A program made the position numbers and the translations under genes. From contig NZ_JBHMIM010000020.1 of the NCBI RefSeq assembly GCF_048060115.1, positions 43,564 to 107,563 of the forward strand: a stretch of 64,000 nucleotides of DNA, given 5' to 3'. Of this stretch, positions 50,854-57,858 are shown in pieces. This stretch comes from Micromonospora_E sp048060115. GTDB lineage: Bacteria > Actinomycetota > Actinomycetes > Mycobacteriales > Micromonosporaceae. The notes beneath the pieces were generated by a model, which ran no database searches, was not told where the DNA came from, and saw only the letters and a list, made by a program, of their open reading frames with translations. How positions within the stretch are numbered: position 1 is the first letter of the stretch; every line of letters starts with the position of its first letter.

Positions 50854-52047
50854 TCAGGGCATGGTCACCGGGCGGCCACGCCAGGCGAGGCGTCGCCGCT
50901 TGCGCAGATAGTAGGACCGGATCACCAGCCAGCCGAGCAGCGTGACCGACACCGGATGTGCCAATCCGTCCGGCAGCGCCCGCCCGCCGGTGGCCCGGGC
51001 GCAGACCCCCCGGCCGGTCACCCCGAGCAGGTAGCCCACCGCACCGGCCGTGGCCAGCACCGCGGCTGCCGGGCCGGCGCCGACCGCTAGCCCGAGCAGC
51101 CCGGCGACGGCCAGCAGCGGCGGCACCGCGTACAGCGCCAGCAGCACGGCCACGACGGCGGCCGCGCCGACCGGCGACGGCAACGACGCCCACAGCGACT
51201 TGGTGTAGCCGGCCGACAGCTCTCGCCAGGACCCGTACATCCGGCAGGTCGCCAGTGCCGACCCGTCGGCCAGGGCGATCCGCCCGCCACCGCGCTTGAC
51301 CGCCCGGGCCAACGCAATGTCCTCCAACACCTGGTCGCGCACTGCCGCGTGTCCGCCGGCCCGGTCGTACGCGGCCCGGTCGACCAGTAGGAACTGCCCA
51401 CCGGCGGCGGCCAGCGAGGTACGCGGCGAGCGTTCCATCGCGCGCAGCGGCAGGAAGGTCAACCAGGTCCACTGCAGCAGCGGCTGCACCAGCCGTTCGC
51501 CGACCGAGCCGACGACGATCCGGGGGTACGGGCTGAGCAGGTGCGCCGGCACCGACCGCAGCATGCCGACGGCGGCGGCGACCGCCTGGGCATCGAGGAC
51601 CACGTCGGCGTCGACGAACACCAGCACGCCGTCGGACCGACCTTCGGAGGTGGCCGACTCGGCGGCGTCGGCGAGTTGCTGACAGGCGTGTGGTTTGCCC
51701 AGCCAGCCGGCCGGCAGCCCGGCGCCGGTCAACAGCCGTACCCGCTGGTCGTCGCCGACGACCGCCCGCACGACGTCGGCGGTGCCGTCGGCCGACCCGT
51801 CGTCGAGGACGACGATCTCCCAGTCGGTCAGTTGCCGCTGGGCGAGCAGCGCCCGCAGGCACGGCCTCACCCGGTCGGCCTCGTCGCGCAACGGCAGCAG
51901 GATCGACACCGGCTCGGTCACCGGACCGCAGACCGGGGCCGGCCGGCGCAGCCAACGAACAGCGTTGATCAGCGTCAACGCGGTCAGCCCGACCAGCACC
52001 GCGACGAGCACGATCGCGCCGCCGGCCACCGCCGCCCACCAACTCAT
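50854..52047 (-). CDS. GT2 glycosyltransferase, carotenoid type (CruC/CruG-like)
   Basis: 397 residues. One N-terminal and several C-terminal membrane helices flank a GT-A domain with VSILLPLRDEADRVRPCLRA, VLDDGSADGT and the metal-binding VFVDADVVL, plus QVLEDIALARAVK. This design is shared with carotenoid and hydroxylated-terpene glycosyltransferases (CruC, CruG, CrtQ). It likely adds a sugar to a hydroxyl made by the CruF-like hydratase whose gene overlaps its start by 4 bases. The sugar and acceptor are inferred. Confidence 0.8.
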   Translation of the reverse strand: MSWWAAVAGGAIVLVAVLVGLTALTLINAVRWLRRPAPVCGPVTEPVSILLPLRDEADRVRPCLRALLAQRQLTDWEIVVLDDGSADGTADVVRAVVGDDQRVRLLTGAGLPAGWLGKPHACQQLADAAESATSEGRSDGVLVFVDADVVLDAQAVAAAVGMLRSVPAHLLSPYPRIVVGSVGERLVQPLLQWTWLTFLPLRAMERSPRTSLAAAGGQFLLVDRAAYDRAGGHAAVRDQVLEDIALARAVKRGGGRIALADGSALATCRMYGSWRELSAGYTKSLWASLPSPVGAAAVVAVLLALYAVPPLLAVAGLLGLAVGAGPAAAVLATAGAVGYLLGVTGRGVCARATGGRALPDGLAHPVSVTLLGWLVIRSYYLRKRRRLAWRGRPVTMP

Positions 52048-52808
52048 CGTCGTCGGGCGCGGATCAGCGTCACCGCGAGCGGCACCGCGACCAGTCCCAT
52101 GCCGAGTCCGCCCCAGCCGGCCGAAGCGGGCAGCCCGAGGAAGACCGCGTGGGCGAGCACGCTCGACGCGTACGTCCACAGGTACAGCGCGTACATCGGC
52201 GAGTCGACCGGGCCGGTGCGTTGGACCCGGCCGCCGCCGACGGCGGACAGCAGGGTCATCATGACGAGCGCCGCCGCCAGCCAGCCCAGGTAGTTGCCGA
52301 GCGGGACGTCCGGTACCCCGGGCAGCGCCGGATCGGTGTCCAGCCAGGTCCAGTGGCCCTCGGTGACCATCTGCGGGTCGAGGAAGAGATCCCAGCAGGC
52401 CAGCGCGACCGCGGCGAGGGCGACCCGGGCCGCCGCACCGCGGACCAGCCGCGCGGCGACCAGCCACGCCGGCCAGGCCATCCAGGTCCAGGCCAACGGA
52501 ATGATCAACGGTACGCCGAGCAGCTTCGGCCCGAGCGTCCCGGCGTAGTCGTACCCGCCGAACGGGAACCCGGTGGCCACTCCGCACGCCTCGACCGCCA
52601 GCCCGCCGCCGGCGGTGACCGCCACCAGAACGGCGGCCGGACGCGGACCCCGGCTGAGCAGGGCGTGGCTCACCGACAGCCCGAAGCCGATCACCACAGT
52701 GGCCACGGTCAGCCCGGCCCGGGTCGCGCCGGCGGTGAGCGGATAGCCGATCTGGGCCAGCACCAGCAGCGCCAGTAACGCCCAGGGCAGCCCTCGCCGC
52801 AGGCTCAT
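52044..52808 (-). CDS. cruF: CruF-like carotenoid 1',2'-hydratase (DUF422)
   Basis: 254 residues with about seven membrane helices. FPFGGYDYAGTLGPKLLGVP, LIIPLAWTWMAWPAWLVA, ACWDLFLDPQMVTEGHWTW and GVPDVPLGNYLGW are the conserved segments of the CruF/bacterioruberin-hydratase family, which adds water to the psi end of carotenoids and creates the OH for glycosylation. Overlaps the glycosyltransferase gene downstream by 4 bases and the GNAT gene upstream by 4 bases, forming a tight operon. Confidence 0.85.
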   Translation of the reverse strand: MSLRRGLPWALLALLVLAQIGYPLTAGATRAGLTVATVVIGFGLSVSHALLSRGPRPAAVLVAVTAGGGLAVEACGVATGFPFGGYDYAGTLGPKLLGVPLIIPLAWTWMAWPAWLVAARLVRGAAARVALAAVALACWDLFLDPQMVTEGHWTWLDTDPALPGVPDVPLGNYLGWLAAALVMMTLLSAVGGGRVQRTGPVDSPMYALYLWTYASSVLAHAVFLGLPASAGWGGLGMGLVAVPLAVTLIRARRR

Positions 52809-53395
52809 GACCAGCGCGGCGCCGGATCCGGCGCTGGCTCGGGCGGTGGCTCGGGCGGTGGCAGCGGCAGGGTGCGGCCCAGCACCGCGAACGCCCGCTC
52901 GTCGCCGGGAAAGGTGAAGTCCCGCAGCACGTCGACGAAGCCGAACCGGCGGTACAGCCGCCAGGCCCGGGACCGCTGTTCGTCGGCCTCCGGGGTGGAC
53001 AGCAGCGTGGTCGCGCCAGTGGCCATCCCGAGCAGGGTACGCAGCTGGCGCGCGCCGACGCCGTGGCCCTGCGCCCGGGGATGCACGTGCAACTCGACGA
53101 CTTCGAAGCAGTCGGTGAGCCAGGTCTGCCGGGCGGACCGGCCCAGCGCGCCGCGTACCTGGTCGTGCCACCACTGGCCGGACGCGGAGCGGTAGCCGTA
53201 GCCGAAGCCGGCGAGCTGACCGTCGGTGGCGAGGGTGGCGACCGCCCGGAAGCCGGGGCGGCGGACGTGGGTGGCGATGTAGCCGCGGCGTACCTCCAGC
53301 AGCTCCGCCCGGTAGTTCATCGCCTCGCCGTAGACGGCGACCACGTCGTCGAGCCGGCGGAGCAGATCGTCCGGCAGCCACGGCACCAGCCTCAT
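52805..53395 (-). CDS. GNAT-family acetyltransferase embedded in the carotenoid operon
   Basis: 196 residues. FEVVELHVHPRAQGHGVGARQL is the acetyl-CoA pyrophosphate loop of GNAT enzymes, followed by LSTPEADEQRSRAWRLYRRF. The C-terminus is a proline-rich tail. The acceptor is unknown; its place between CrtA-like and CruF-like genes with 4-base and 13-base junctions suggests a role linked to the pigment or simple read-through. ATG at 53395 is preferred; an ATG 16 codons upstream would overlap the CrtA-like gene by 35 bases. Confidence 0.78.
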   Translation of the reverse strand: MRLVPWLPDDLLRRLDDVVAVYGEAMNYRAELLEVRRGYIATHVRRPGFRAVATLATDGQLAGFGYGYRSASGQWWHDQVRGALGRSARQTWLTDCFEVVELHVHPRAQGHGVGARQLRTLLGMATGATTLLSTPEADEQRSRAWRLYRRFGFVDVLRDFTFPGDERAFAVLGRTLPLPPPEPPPEPAPDPAPRWS

Positions 53396-53408
53396 CGGCG
53401 TCCGTCCC

Positions 53409-54179
53409 TCACTCGCCGCCAATGCCACATGTTCCGTCGCCATCCTCTCCGTCCCAGCCCAACACAGCCCGGTCCCCGTCGATGGCGAGCACCTCGAACC
53501 GGGCGAAAAGCTCCTCGGCGTACCACTTTTGCACCGGGGTCTGGGTGATAGCCGCCCGGTGCTGCGGGTGACGGTACGCGAACCGGGTGAGGTCCGCCGC
53601 ACTGCGCCACACGCTTACCGTGCCCTGCCAGCCGATCGGGGCCTCACCGATGCCGAACCGGCAGTGCAGCCCGTCGGCCTGCGTGAGGGCGGCGGCGACC
53701 GGGCCGATCGACCGCCAGAAGGTCAGCGCCTTCGCCGGCCGCAGCCGGGCCCGGGTCAACGCCAGCACCGGCGAATCGGCGCTGTCCGACGACCCGCCGC
53801 CGGTCGGGTCGCCGAACGGCGCGGCACCGGACCAGCGGCCACGGCTCAGCAGCGGCCGCAGGTCGAGGCGGACCTGACTGTCGGCGATTCGCTGCCAATC
53901 CTGGCCGACCGGCGCGGCGTCGAACCCGGCCGCTGCGGAGGGCTCGCCCCACGCCACGAGCGCCGCCCACCGGGTCGGCTCGGAGTCGGTCGGCCCGAAG
54001 CCGGTGCCGGTCCCGGTGCCGAGCAGTTTCGCGAACCGCACCCCGGGCGTACGGCGTAGCCGGCGGGCGTCGAACGCCATCCGGGCCAGCACCCGCGGCA
54101 GCCGCCGCCGGGGCACCCGCCAGGCGTGCAGCGTGACCAGCTCGGGGACCGGCGTGGCCTCGTCGGTCGGGTCGATCAC
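53409..54179 (-). CDS. CrtA-like (spheroidene monooxygenase-type) protein
   Basis: 256 residues. The C-terminal half LTRARLRPAKALTFWRSIGP, GLHCRFGIGEAPIGWQGTVS, FAYRHPQHRAAITQTP and WYAEELFARFEV matches spheroidene monooxygenase CrtA-type proteins (heme-dependent carotenoid oxidation at C2). Whether it acts on the carotenoid made here is inferred from location. GTG at 54179 overlaps the stop of the YbaK-like gene by 4 bases. It lies upstream of the GNAT and CruF-like genes in the same operon. Confidence 0.8.
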   Translation of the reverse strand: MIDPTDEATPVPELVTLHAWRVPRRRLPRVLARMAFDARRLRRTPGVRFAKLLGTGTGTGFGPTDSEPTRWAALVAWGEPSAAAGFDAAPVGQDWQRIADSQVRLDLRPLLSRGRWSGAAPFGDPTGGGSSDSADSPVLALTRARLRPAKALTFWRSIGPVAAALTQADGLHCRFGIGEAPIGWQGTVSVWRSAADLTRFAYRHPQHRAAITQTPVQKWYAEELFARFEVLAIDGDRAVLGWDGEDGDGTCGIGGE

Positions 54180-54664
54180 GCGACCTCGGTGGCGGTTCCG
54201 GCGGTGATCCGCAACAGCTCGGCGTAGGTGGTCGGGAACACCGCCCGGGGTACGCCGCCGGCCGCCCAGACCTCCGGGTACTGCTCCAATGCCGTGTCGA
54301 CCAGGGTCCGGACCGGCTTGGGATGCCCGAGCGGGGCTACTCCGCCGATCGGCTGGCCGGTGTGTTCGCGGACGAACTCCGGCGTGGCCCGGCGCAGCGC
54401 GGTCAGCCCCAACGCGGCGGTGACCTTCGCGGTGTCCACCCGGTGCGCGCCGGAGGTCAGCACCAGCAGCGGCTCGCCGTCCGCGTCGAAGATCAGCGAG
54501 TTGGCGATCTGGCCGACCTCGACGCCGAGCGCGGCCGCCGCCGCCGCTGCGGTGTGCACCGCGTCCGGTAGGACCTGCACCCGGCAACTGGCTCCCGAGC
54601 CGTCCCGGGCGTCGGCGATGTTCAATGCGTCCTGCACCGCCTGCACGTTCGGATGTGTCTGCAT
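54176..54664 (-). CDS. YbaK/ProX-like aminoacyl-tRNA deacylase
   Basis: 162 residues of the YbaK/EbsC family: QIANSLIFDADGEPLLVLTSG, TAKVTAALGLTALRRATPEF and TGQPIGGVAPLGHPKPVRTL. Members hydrolyse misacylated tRNAs such as Cys-tRNA(Pro) or Ala-tRNA(Pro). The ATG at 54664 starts the conserved region; the open frame upstream is shadow. It is first in a chain of overlapping genes through the CrtA-like, GNAT and CruF-like genes to the GT2 gene, though it has no known link to pigments. Normal length. Confidence 0.9.
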   Translation of the reverse strand: MQTHPNVQAVQDALNIADARDGSGASCRVQVLPDAVHTAAAAAAALGVEVGQIANSLIFDADGEPLLVLTSGAHRVDTAKVTAALGLTALRRATPEFVREHTGQPIGGVAPLGHPKPVRTLVDTALEQYPEVWAAGGVPRAVFPTTYAELLRITAGTATEVA

Positions 54665-54697
54665 GGCCTCTATCTTGCTCGCCGACGGTTCGCTGCC

Positions 54698-54780
54698 CGA
54701 TACCGGGAGCGCGTCACCGGTATCGGACTGCGGGCGGCCGCGCCCGGTACGAGAAACCGCCTGCGGTGTCTCGTACCGGG
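54698..54780. promoter_or_regulatory. Paired palindromes with four TACCGG sites
   Basis: CGATACCGG/CCGGTATCG (54698-54706, 54717-54725) is followed by a near-perfect 38-base hairpin (54743-54780): a 12-bp outer stem, one mismatch, a 5-bp inner stem and a 2-base loop. The core TACCGG or its complement appears four times in 83 bases. The second hairpin ends one base before an AAGGAGG ribosome site. Candidate operator array or RNA switch. Confidence 0.5.
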
Positions 54781-54786
54781 AAGGAG

Positions 54787-54834
54787 GTGTCGTCGATGTA
54801 TCCCACGCTGATTGCGCCTCCCGGGCCGGCCTGA
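54787..54834 (+). CDS. Possible micro-ORF behind a hairpin
   Basis: A GTG at 54787 or, better placed, an ATG at 54796 opens a 12- to 15-codon frame (MYPTLIAPPGPA) ended by TGA. AAGGAGG at 54781-54787 gives the ATG a strong ribosome site at 8 bases. It could be a leader peptide, but the next plus-strand gene of normal size is 880 bases away. No family known. Confidence 0.3.
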   Translation: MSSMYPTLIAPPGPA

Positions 54835-54889
54835 TCGACATCCCGCCCGGGAGCGCGTCCCAAGCGCAAGGGACAACCGGAGGCTTCCA

Positions 54890-54955
54890 GTGGACTTGTC
54901 ACCAGGTGTGGAGAATCCCGCTCACATCACTGCGAAGTTCGCCGATGCCGTGTAG
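54890..54955 (+). CDS. Possible second micro-ORF
   Basis: GTG at 54890, 6 bases after CCGGAGG, opens a 21-codon frame (MDLSPGVENPAHITAKFADA ending in V) stopped by TAG. It overlaps the 3' end of the minus-strand gene starting at 55668. With the first micro-ORF it could form a short transcript behind the 54743-54780 hairpin. Purely sequence-based; no family known. Confidence 0.25.
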   Translation: MDLSPGVENPAHITAKFADAV

Positions 54956-55668
54956 TGGCGGGTCACCTCGAGCTTGACCTCTCCCTTGCGGGTGGCGAGC
55001 CGGCCCATCTTCAGCCGCGGCCGGACGAACGCCTTCCCGGCGAATCCCGGCGGGACCTCGGACTCGTCGTGGAAGTACTCCATCCGCAGACCCGACGACG
55101 GATCTGCGTCCGGGAGGCTGAAGGACAGGCGGATCCCGAGGTATCCGAAACCTGGCCCGTACCACCTGGCGAGGCGTGCGTCCAGAATGCCCCGTAGCCG
55201 GCCCAGCTCTTCCACGAACGCGTGCGCCGACTGCGGGTAGCTGCCGTCTCGCACCAGCCGGATCGGGTTCTTCGGCAGCGGGTTGCGCTGAGACGCCACC
55301 GTGGTCAGTGCCGAATCGGCCAGGTTTGTCCGATCCGGTCCGTCGTCGAGCACGAACGTCGTACCGCGCCTGCGCCACCCGCGATCCGTGCCAGGAAGAC
55401 TCTCGAACGTCGCGGTACGCAGCTCGGTGTACATGCTGCCGTTGATCCACTTCTCGGCGTACGCCTCCACCGGCCGGCGCTGACCCCAACCGACGAGCGC
55501 GAGAACCTCGCAGGCCCGGACCAGCCGGTTCCACTCGGCCAGCGACCGGTACTCGCGGAGTTCGTCATACTCGGCAAGGAGCCGGGTGCGCACCGCGTCC
55601 TGGTCGAGTCCCCCGACTCGGCGTTCCAACTCGTCAAGAGGCAGCTCGCCGAACAGGGCCTCGTCCAT
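54922..55668 (-). CDS. Hypothetical protein of unknown fold
   Basis: 248 residues, not recognised. The N-terminal 90 residues are acidic and helical (LFGELPLDELERRVGGLDQD onwards, with a Trp-rich EWNRLVRACEVLALVGWGQR); the C-terminal half is beta-rich (GFGYLGIRLSFSLPDADPSS, LRMEYFHDESEVPPG, GEVKLEVTRHYTASANF). No signal peptide or membrane helix. Codon use is like its neighbours, with strong GC bias at third positions. ATG at 55668 chosen; a GTG directly before it is possible. It is divergent from the NUDIX gene 44 bases away and may share its control region. Confidence 0.6.
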   Translation of the reverse strand: MDEALFGELPLDELERRVGGLDQDAVRTRLLAEYDELREYRSLAEWNRLVRACEVLALVGWGQRRPVEAYAEKWINGSMYTELRTATFESLPGTDRGWRRRGTTFVLDDGPDRTNLADSALTTVASQRNPLPKNPIRLVRDGSYPQSAHAFVEELGRLRGILDARLARWYGPGFGYLGIRLSFSLPDADPSSGLRMEYFHDESEVPPGFAGKAFVRPRLKMGRLATRKGEVKLEVTRHYTASANFAVM

Positions 55669-55712
55669 CACCGCGCCAGGATAGCCAGCGTCGGAGGGAA
55701 GGGAACGATTCC

Positions 55713-56195
55713 ATGGCCATGGGTGACGTGCGGGTCGCCGCGTACGGGGTGTGCCTGGTGGCGGGGCGTCTGCTGGTGGCGCGCTACGTTTCGCCGGACC
55801 GGGTCCGCCAGCATTGGACGTTGCCCGGCGGCAAGGTCGAGCACGCCGAGGATCCGGCCGACGCGGTGGTGCGGGAGGCGGCCGAGGAGACCGGGTACCA
55901 GGTCGAGATCGAGTGCCTGCTCGGCGTGGATTCGCGGACGGTGCCCGCACATCGACGGCTCGTCGGCCGTGGGGAGTTGCACAGCGTGGGGATCTTCTAC
56001 CGGGTCCGGGTGACCGGCGGCGAACTGCGACACGAGGTTGCCGGATCGACCGACCTGGCCGACTGGTTGCCGGTGACAACGGTCAGACAGCAGGCGCGGG
56101 CGGTGATCGTCGATGTGGGGCTGGAGTTGGACCGTACCCGTCCCGCCAGCGGCCACGTGCCCCCGATCGCGGTCGCCGGCCTGCTTCGCGCATAG
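55713..56195 (+). CDS. NUDIX hydrolase
   Basis: 160 residues. The Nudix box is perfect: GKVEHAEDPADAVVREAAEE followed by TGY. It hydrolyses a nucleoside diphosphate linked to another moiety; the substrate (nucleotide sugar, oxidised nucleotide, ADP-ribose) is unknown. ATG at 55713 follows GGAGGGAAGGGA. The frame ends 135 bases before the next gene. Complete. Confidence 0.9.
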   Translation: MAMGDVRVAAYGVCLVAGRLLVARYVSPDRVRQHWTLPGGKVEHAEDPADAVVREAAEETGYQVEIECLLGVDSRTVPAHRRLVGRGELHSVGIFYRVRVTGGELRHEVAGSTDLADWLPVTTVRQQARAVIVDVGLELDRTRPASGHVPPIAVAGLLRA

Positions 56196-56318
56196 TGCGC
56201 GCCCACGATCTGTACGCCGCGCTCGTCGCCGATACCGCTGACGATCCCGCCGGGTCGATATGCGTTCTGGGCGTGTACCGCTGCGGCATAGCGGTGAAAC
56301 GGAGGTCCGCTCCCCGAA

Positions 56319-56324
56319 TACGAT
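56319..56324 (+). promoter_or_regulatory. -10 box for the small membrane protein gene
   Basis: TACGAT ends 6 bases before the ATG at 56331 with no ribosome site between, again suggesting a leaderless transcript. Confidence 0.4.
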
Positions 56325-56330
56325 CTGGCG

Positions 56331-56888
56331 ATGGCGACGAACGGTCAGTTGATCGACCTGGACCAATCTCAGCGCGACACGAGCCGTGGCACCGATGGGC
56401 TGGCTTCGCCCCGCTGGCACCATGGCCTGCTCGTCGGCGTACTGCTGATCGGGGTAGTGGTGGGTGGCCTCGGCGGCTGGCTGCTGGGCGACCATCAGCA
56501 GCGGCGGGAGTCTGCGGTAGTCGAGCTGGTGGCGTTGGCCGGCCGGATGTCCAGCAGGGGGACCGACCAGCTGGCGGCGGACCTGACGCTGGTCAACGCC
56601 GGCGGCCGATCAGTGTCGGTCCGGGTCGTCGACACCGAGACGCCCGGTCTCACCATCGCCGACGCGGGAGGCCAGGCCCGAATACCACCCGCGAGCATGG
56701 GATCGATCCCGGTGCTGCTGCGGTTCGACTGCGCCACGGTCGTGCACCGGTACAACGATCCGGTGCCGGTCCGGCTGTCGGCCACCGTCGCCGGTGGCCG
56801 GGTCAGCGAGGTCAGTTACCCGGTGGCGATCAACGGCGACTGGCGGGAGTGGATCGACCGGTCGTGCCGGCTGGCGTCGCGCCGCTAG
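56331..56888 (+). CDS. Hypothetical single-pass membrane protein
   Basis: 185 residues, unassigned. A hydrophilic N-terminus is followed by one membrane helix (HHGLLVGVLLIGVVVGGLGG, about residues 30-52) and an extracytoplasmic beta-rich domain (ADLTLVNAGGRSVSVRVVDT... to YPVAINGDWREWIDRSC) that may be an immunoglobulin-like fold. The two Cys (in FDCATVV and DRSCRL) could pair outside the cell. Its stop forms part of the next gene's -10 box, and the two may be in one transcript as well. Confidence 0.65.
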   Translation: MATNGQLIDLDQSQRDTSRGTDGLASPRWHHGLLVGVLLIGVVVGGLGGWLLGDHQQRRESAVVELVALAGRMSSRGTDQLAADLTLVNAGGRSVSVRVVDTETPGLTIADAGGQARIPPASMGSIPVLLRFDCATVVHRYNDPVPVRLSATVAGGRVSEVSYPVAINGDWREWIDRSCRLASRR

Positions 56889-56891
56889 GAT
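56886..56891 (+). promoter_or_regulatory. -10 box for the RimJ/RimL-like gene inside the upstream stop
   Basis: TAGGAT uses the TAG stop of the membrane protein gene; the ATG at 56898 comes 6 bases later with no ribosome site. The layout copies that of aroG at 37112. Confidence 0.4.
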
Positions 56892-56897
56892 GCGGCG

Positions 56898-57440
56898 ATG
56901 GGGGAGTTGAGCACCGAACGGCTGTTGCTGCGGCACTGGCGGGAGTCCGATCTGGAGCCGTGGGTGGCGATGAACGCCGACCCGCAGGTGCGCGAGTTCT
57001 TTCCTGGCCTGGCGACCCGCGAGCAGAGCGCCGCCACCATGCTGCGTTGCCAGACCGGTCTGGAGCAGCGCGGCTGGGGCTGGTGGGCGGTCGAGGTGCT
57101 CGACACCAGCGAGTTCATCGGCATGACCGGGCTCGATCCGGTGGACGCCAACATGCCCTCCGGCGGGGTGGAGATCGGCTGGCGGCTGCGCCGGAGCGCC
57201 TGGGGCCACGGTTACGCGAGCGAAGCGGCCCGCGCCTGCCTGGCGTACGGCTTCGATGAGCTGGCGCTGCCGGAGATCGTGGCCCTGACCGCTGCCGGCA
57301 ACCTGCGGTCGCAGGCGGTGATGCGGCGGATCGGGATGACCCGCGACCCGGCGGGCGACTTCGACCACCCGAACGTGCCCGACGGCCCGGTGCGCCGCCA
57401 CACCCTCTTCCGCATCCAGGCACCGTCGCGCTCACGCTGA
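56898..57440 (+). CDS. RimJ/RimL-type GNAT N-acetyltransferase
   Basis: 180 residues. STERLLLRHWRESDLEPWVA opens the domain, and VEIGWRLRRSAWGHGYASEA is the acetyl-CoA-binding segment, followed by NLRSQAVMRRIGM. This is the subgroup that acetylates N-termini of ribosomal proteins, antibiotics or small molecules; the target is unknown. The ATG is placed at 56898, directly behind the -10 box. Complete. Confidence 0.9.
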   Translation: MGELSTERLLLRHWRESDLEPWVAMNADPQVREFFPGLATREQSAATMLRCQTGLEQRGWGWWAVEVLDTSEFIGMTGLDPVDANMPSGGVEIGWRLRRSAWGHGYASEAARACLAYGFDELALPEIVALTAAGNLRSQAVMRRIGMTRDPAGDFDHPNVPDGPVRRHTLFRIQAPSRSR

Positions 57441-57858
57441 CCATCCCGGCCGTACGTCGCTTTGGTCCGACAGAGTTGCGCCTGCAACCTCCACTCCAGA
57501 GTGCGGATTCGATCGTTCTTTCCTGATCGGATCAGCTGGTGGATGTCGATATGTGGATCAAGGCCTGCAAAGCGGCCAGGGCAGCGGCGGACGTCTCCCA
57601 GGATCAGCTCGCTCCGAAAGTGCGGGTGCCGACGAAGCCTTGCCCGAGGGCGACGATGTGGTGCATGTGGATGGCGTCTTCGGGCACCCGGTGGACCATC
57701 CGAGCGGCGTGAAGCACCCGGCCAGGTGCTGGTCCGCGACAGCAAGGACGTCGCCGGCCCGGTGCTCACCTTCGGCCCGGCCGCCTGGTCTGCCTTCGTG
57801 ACCGAGCTGACCGCCACCCACTGACCGTCACCCACTGACCGGCCGATGGCCGGAGCGG
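57441..57858. other. 418-base region with gene remnants
   Basis: Between the GNAT gene and the convergent lipid kinase gene. It holds only the XRE/DUF397-like remnant listed separately (57551-57824) and an AT-rich stretch near 57505-57530. I see no intact gene and no tRNA. Confidence 0.5.
57551..57824 (+). pseudogene. Decayed XRE/DUF397-like pair
   Basis: A 53-codon frame (57551-57712) contains ARAAADVSQDQLAPKVRVP, reminiscent of an XRE helix-turn-helix start, but then turns to nonsense. Right after, bases 57714-57824 encode PGQVLVRDSKDVAGPVLTF with AAWSAFVTEL, which is the C-terminal half of a DUF397 protein. DUF397 and XRE genes normally sit together in actinomycetes as small regulatory pairs. 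Here the front half of DUF397 and the rest of the XRE protein are missing. The DUF397 match is good; the XRE match is weak. Confidence 0.45.

Noticed and set aside
57490..57540. Possible tRNA T-loop (GATTCGATC)
   Set aside because: No 5-bp stem around the loop and no cloverleaf partners nearby.
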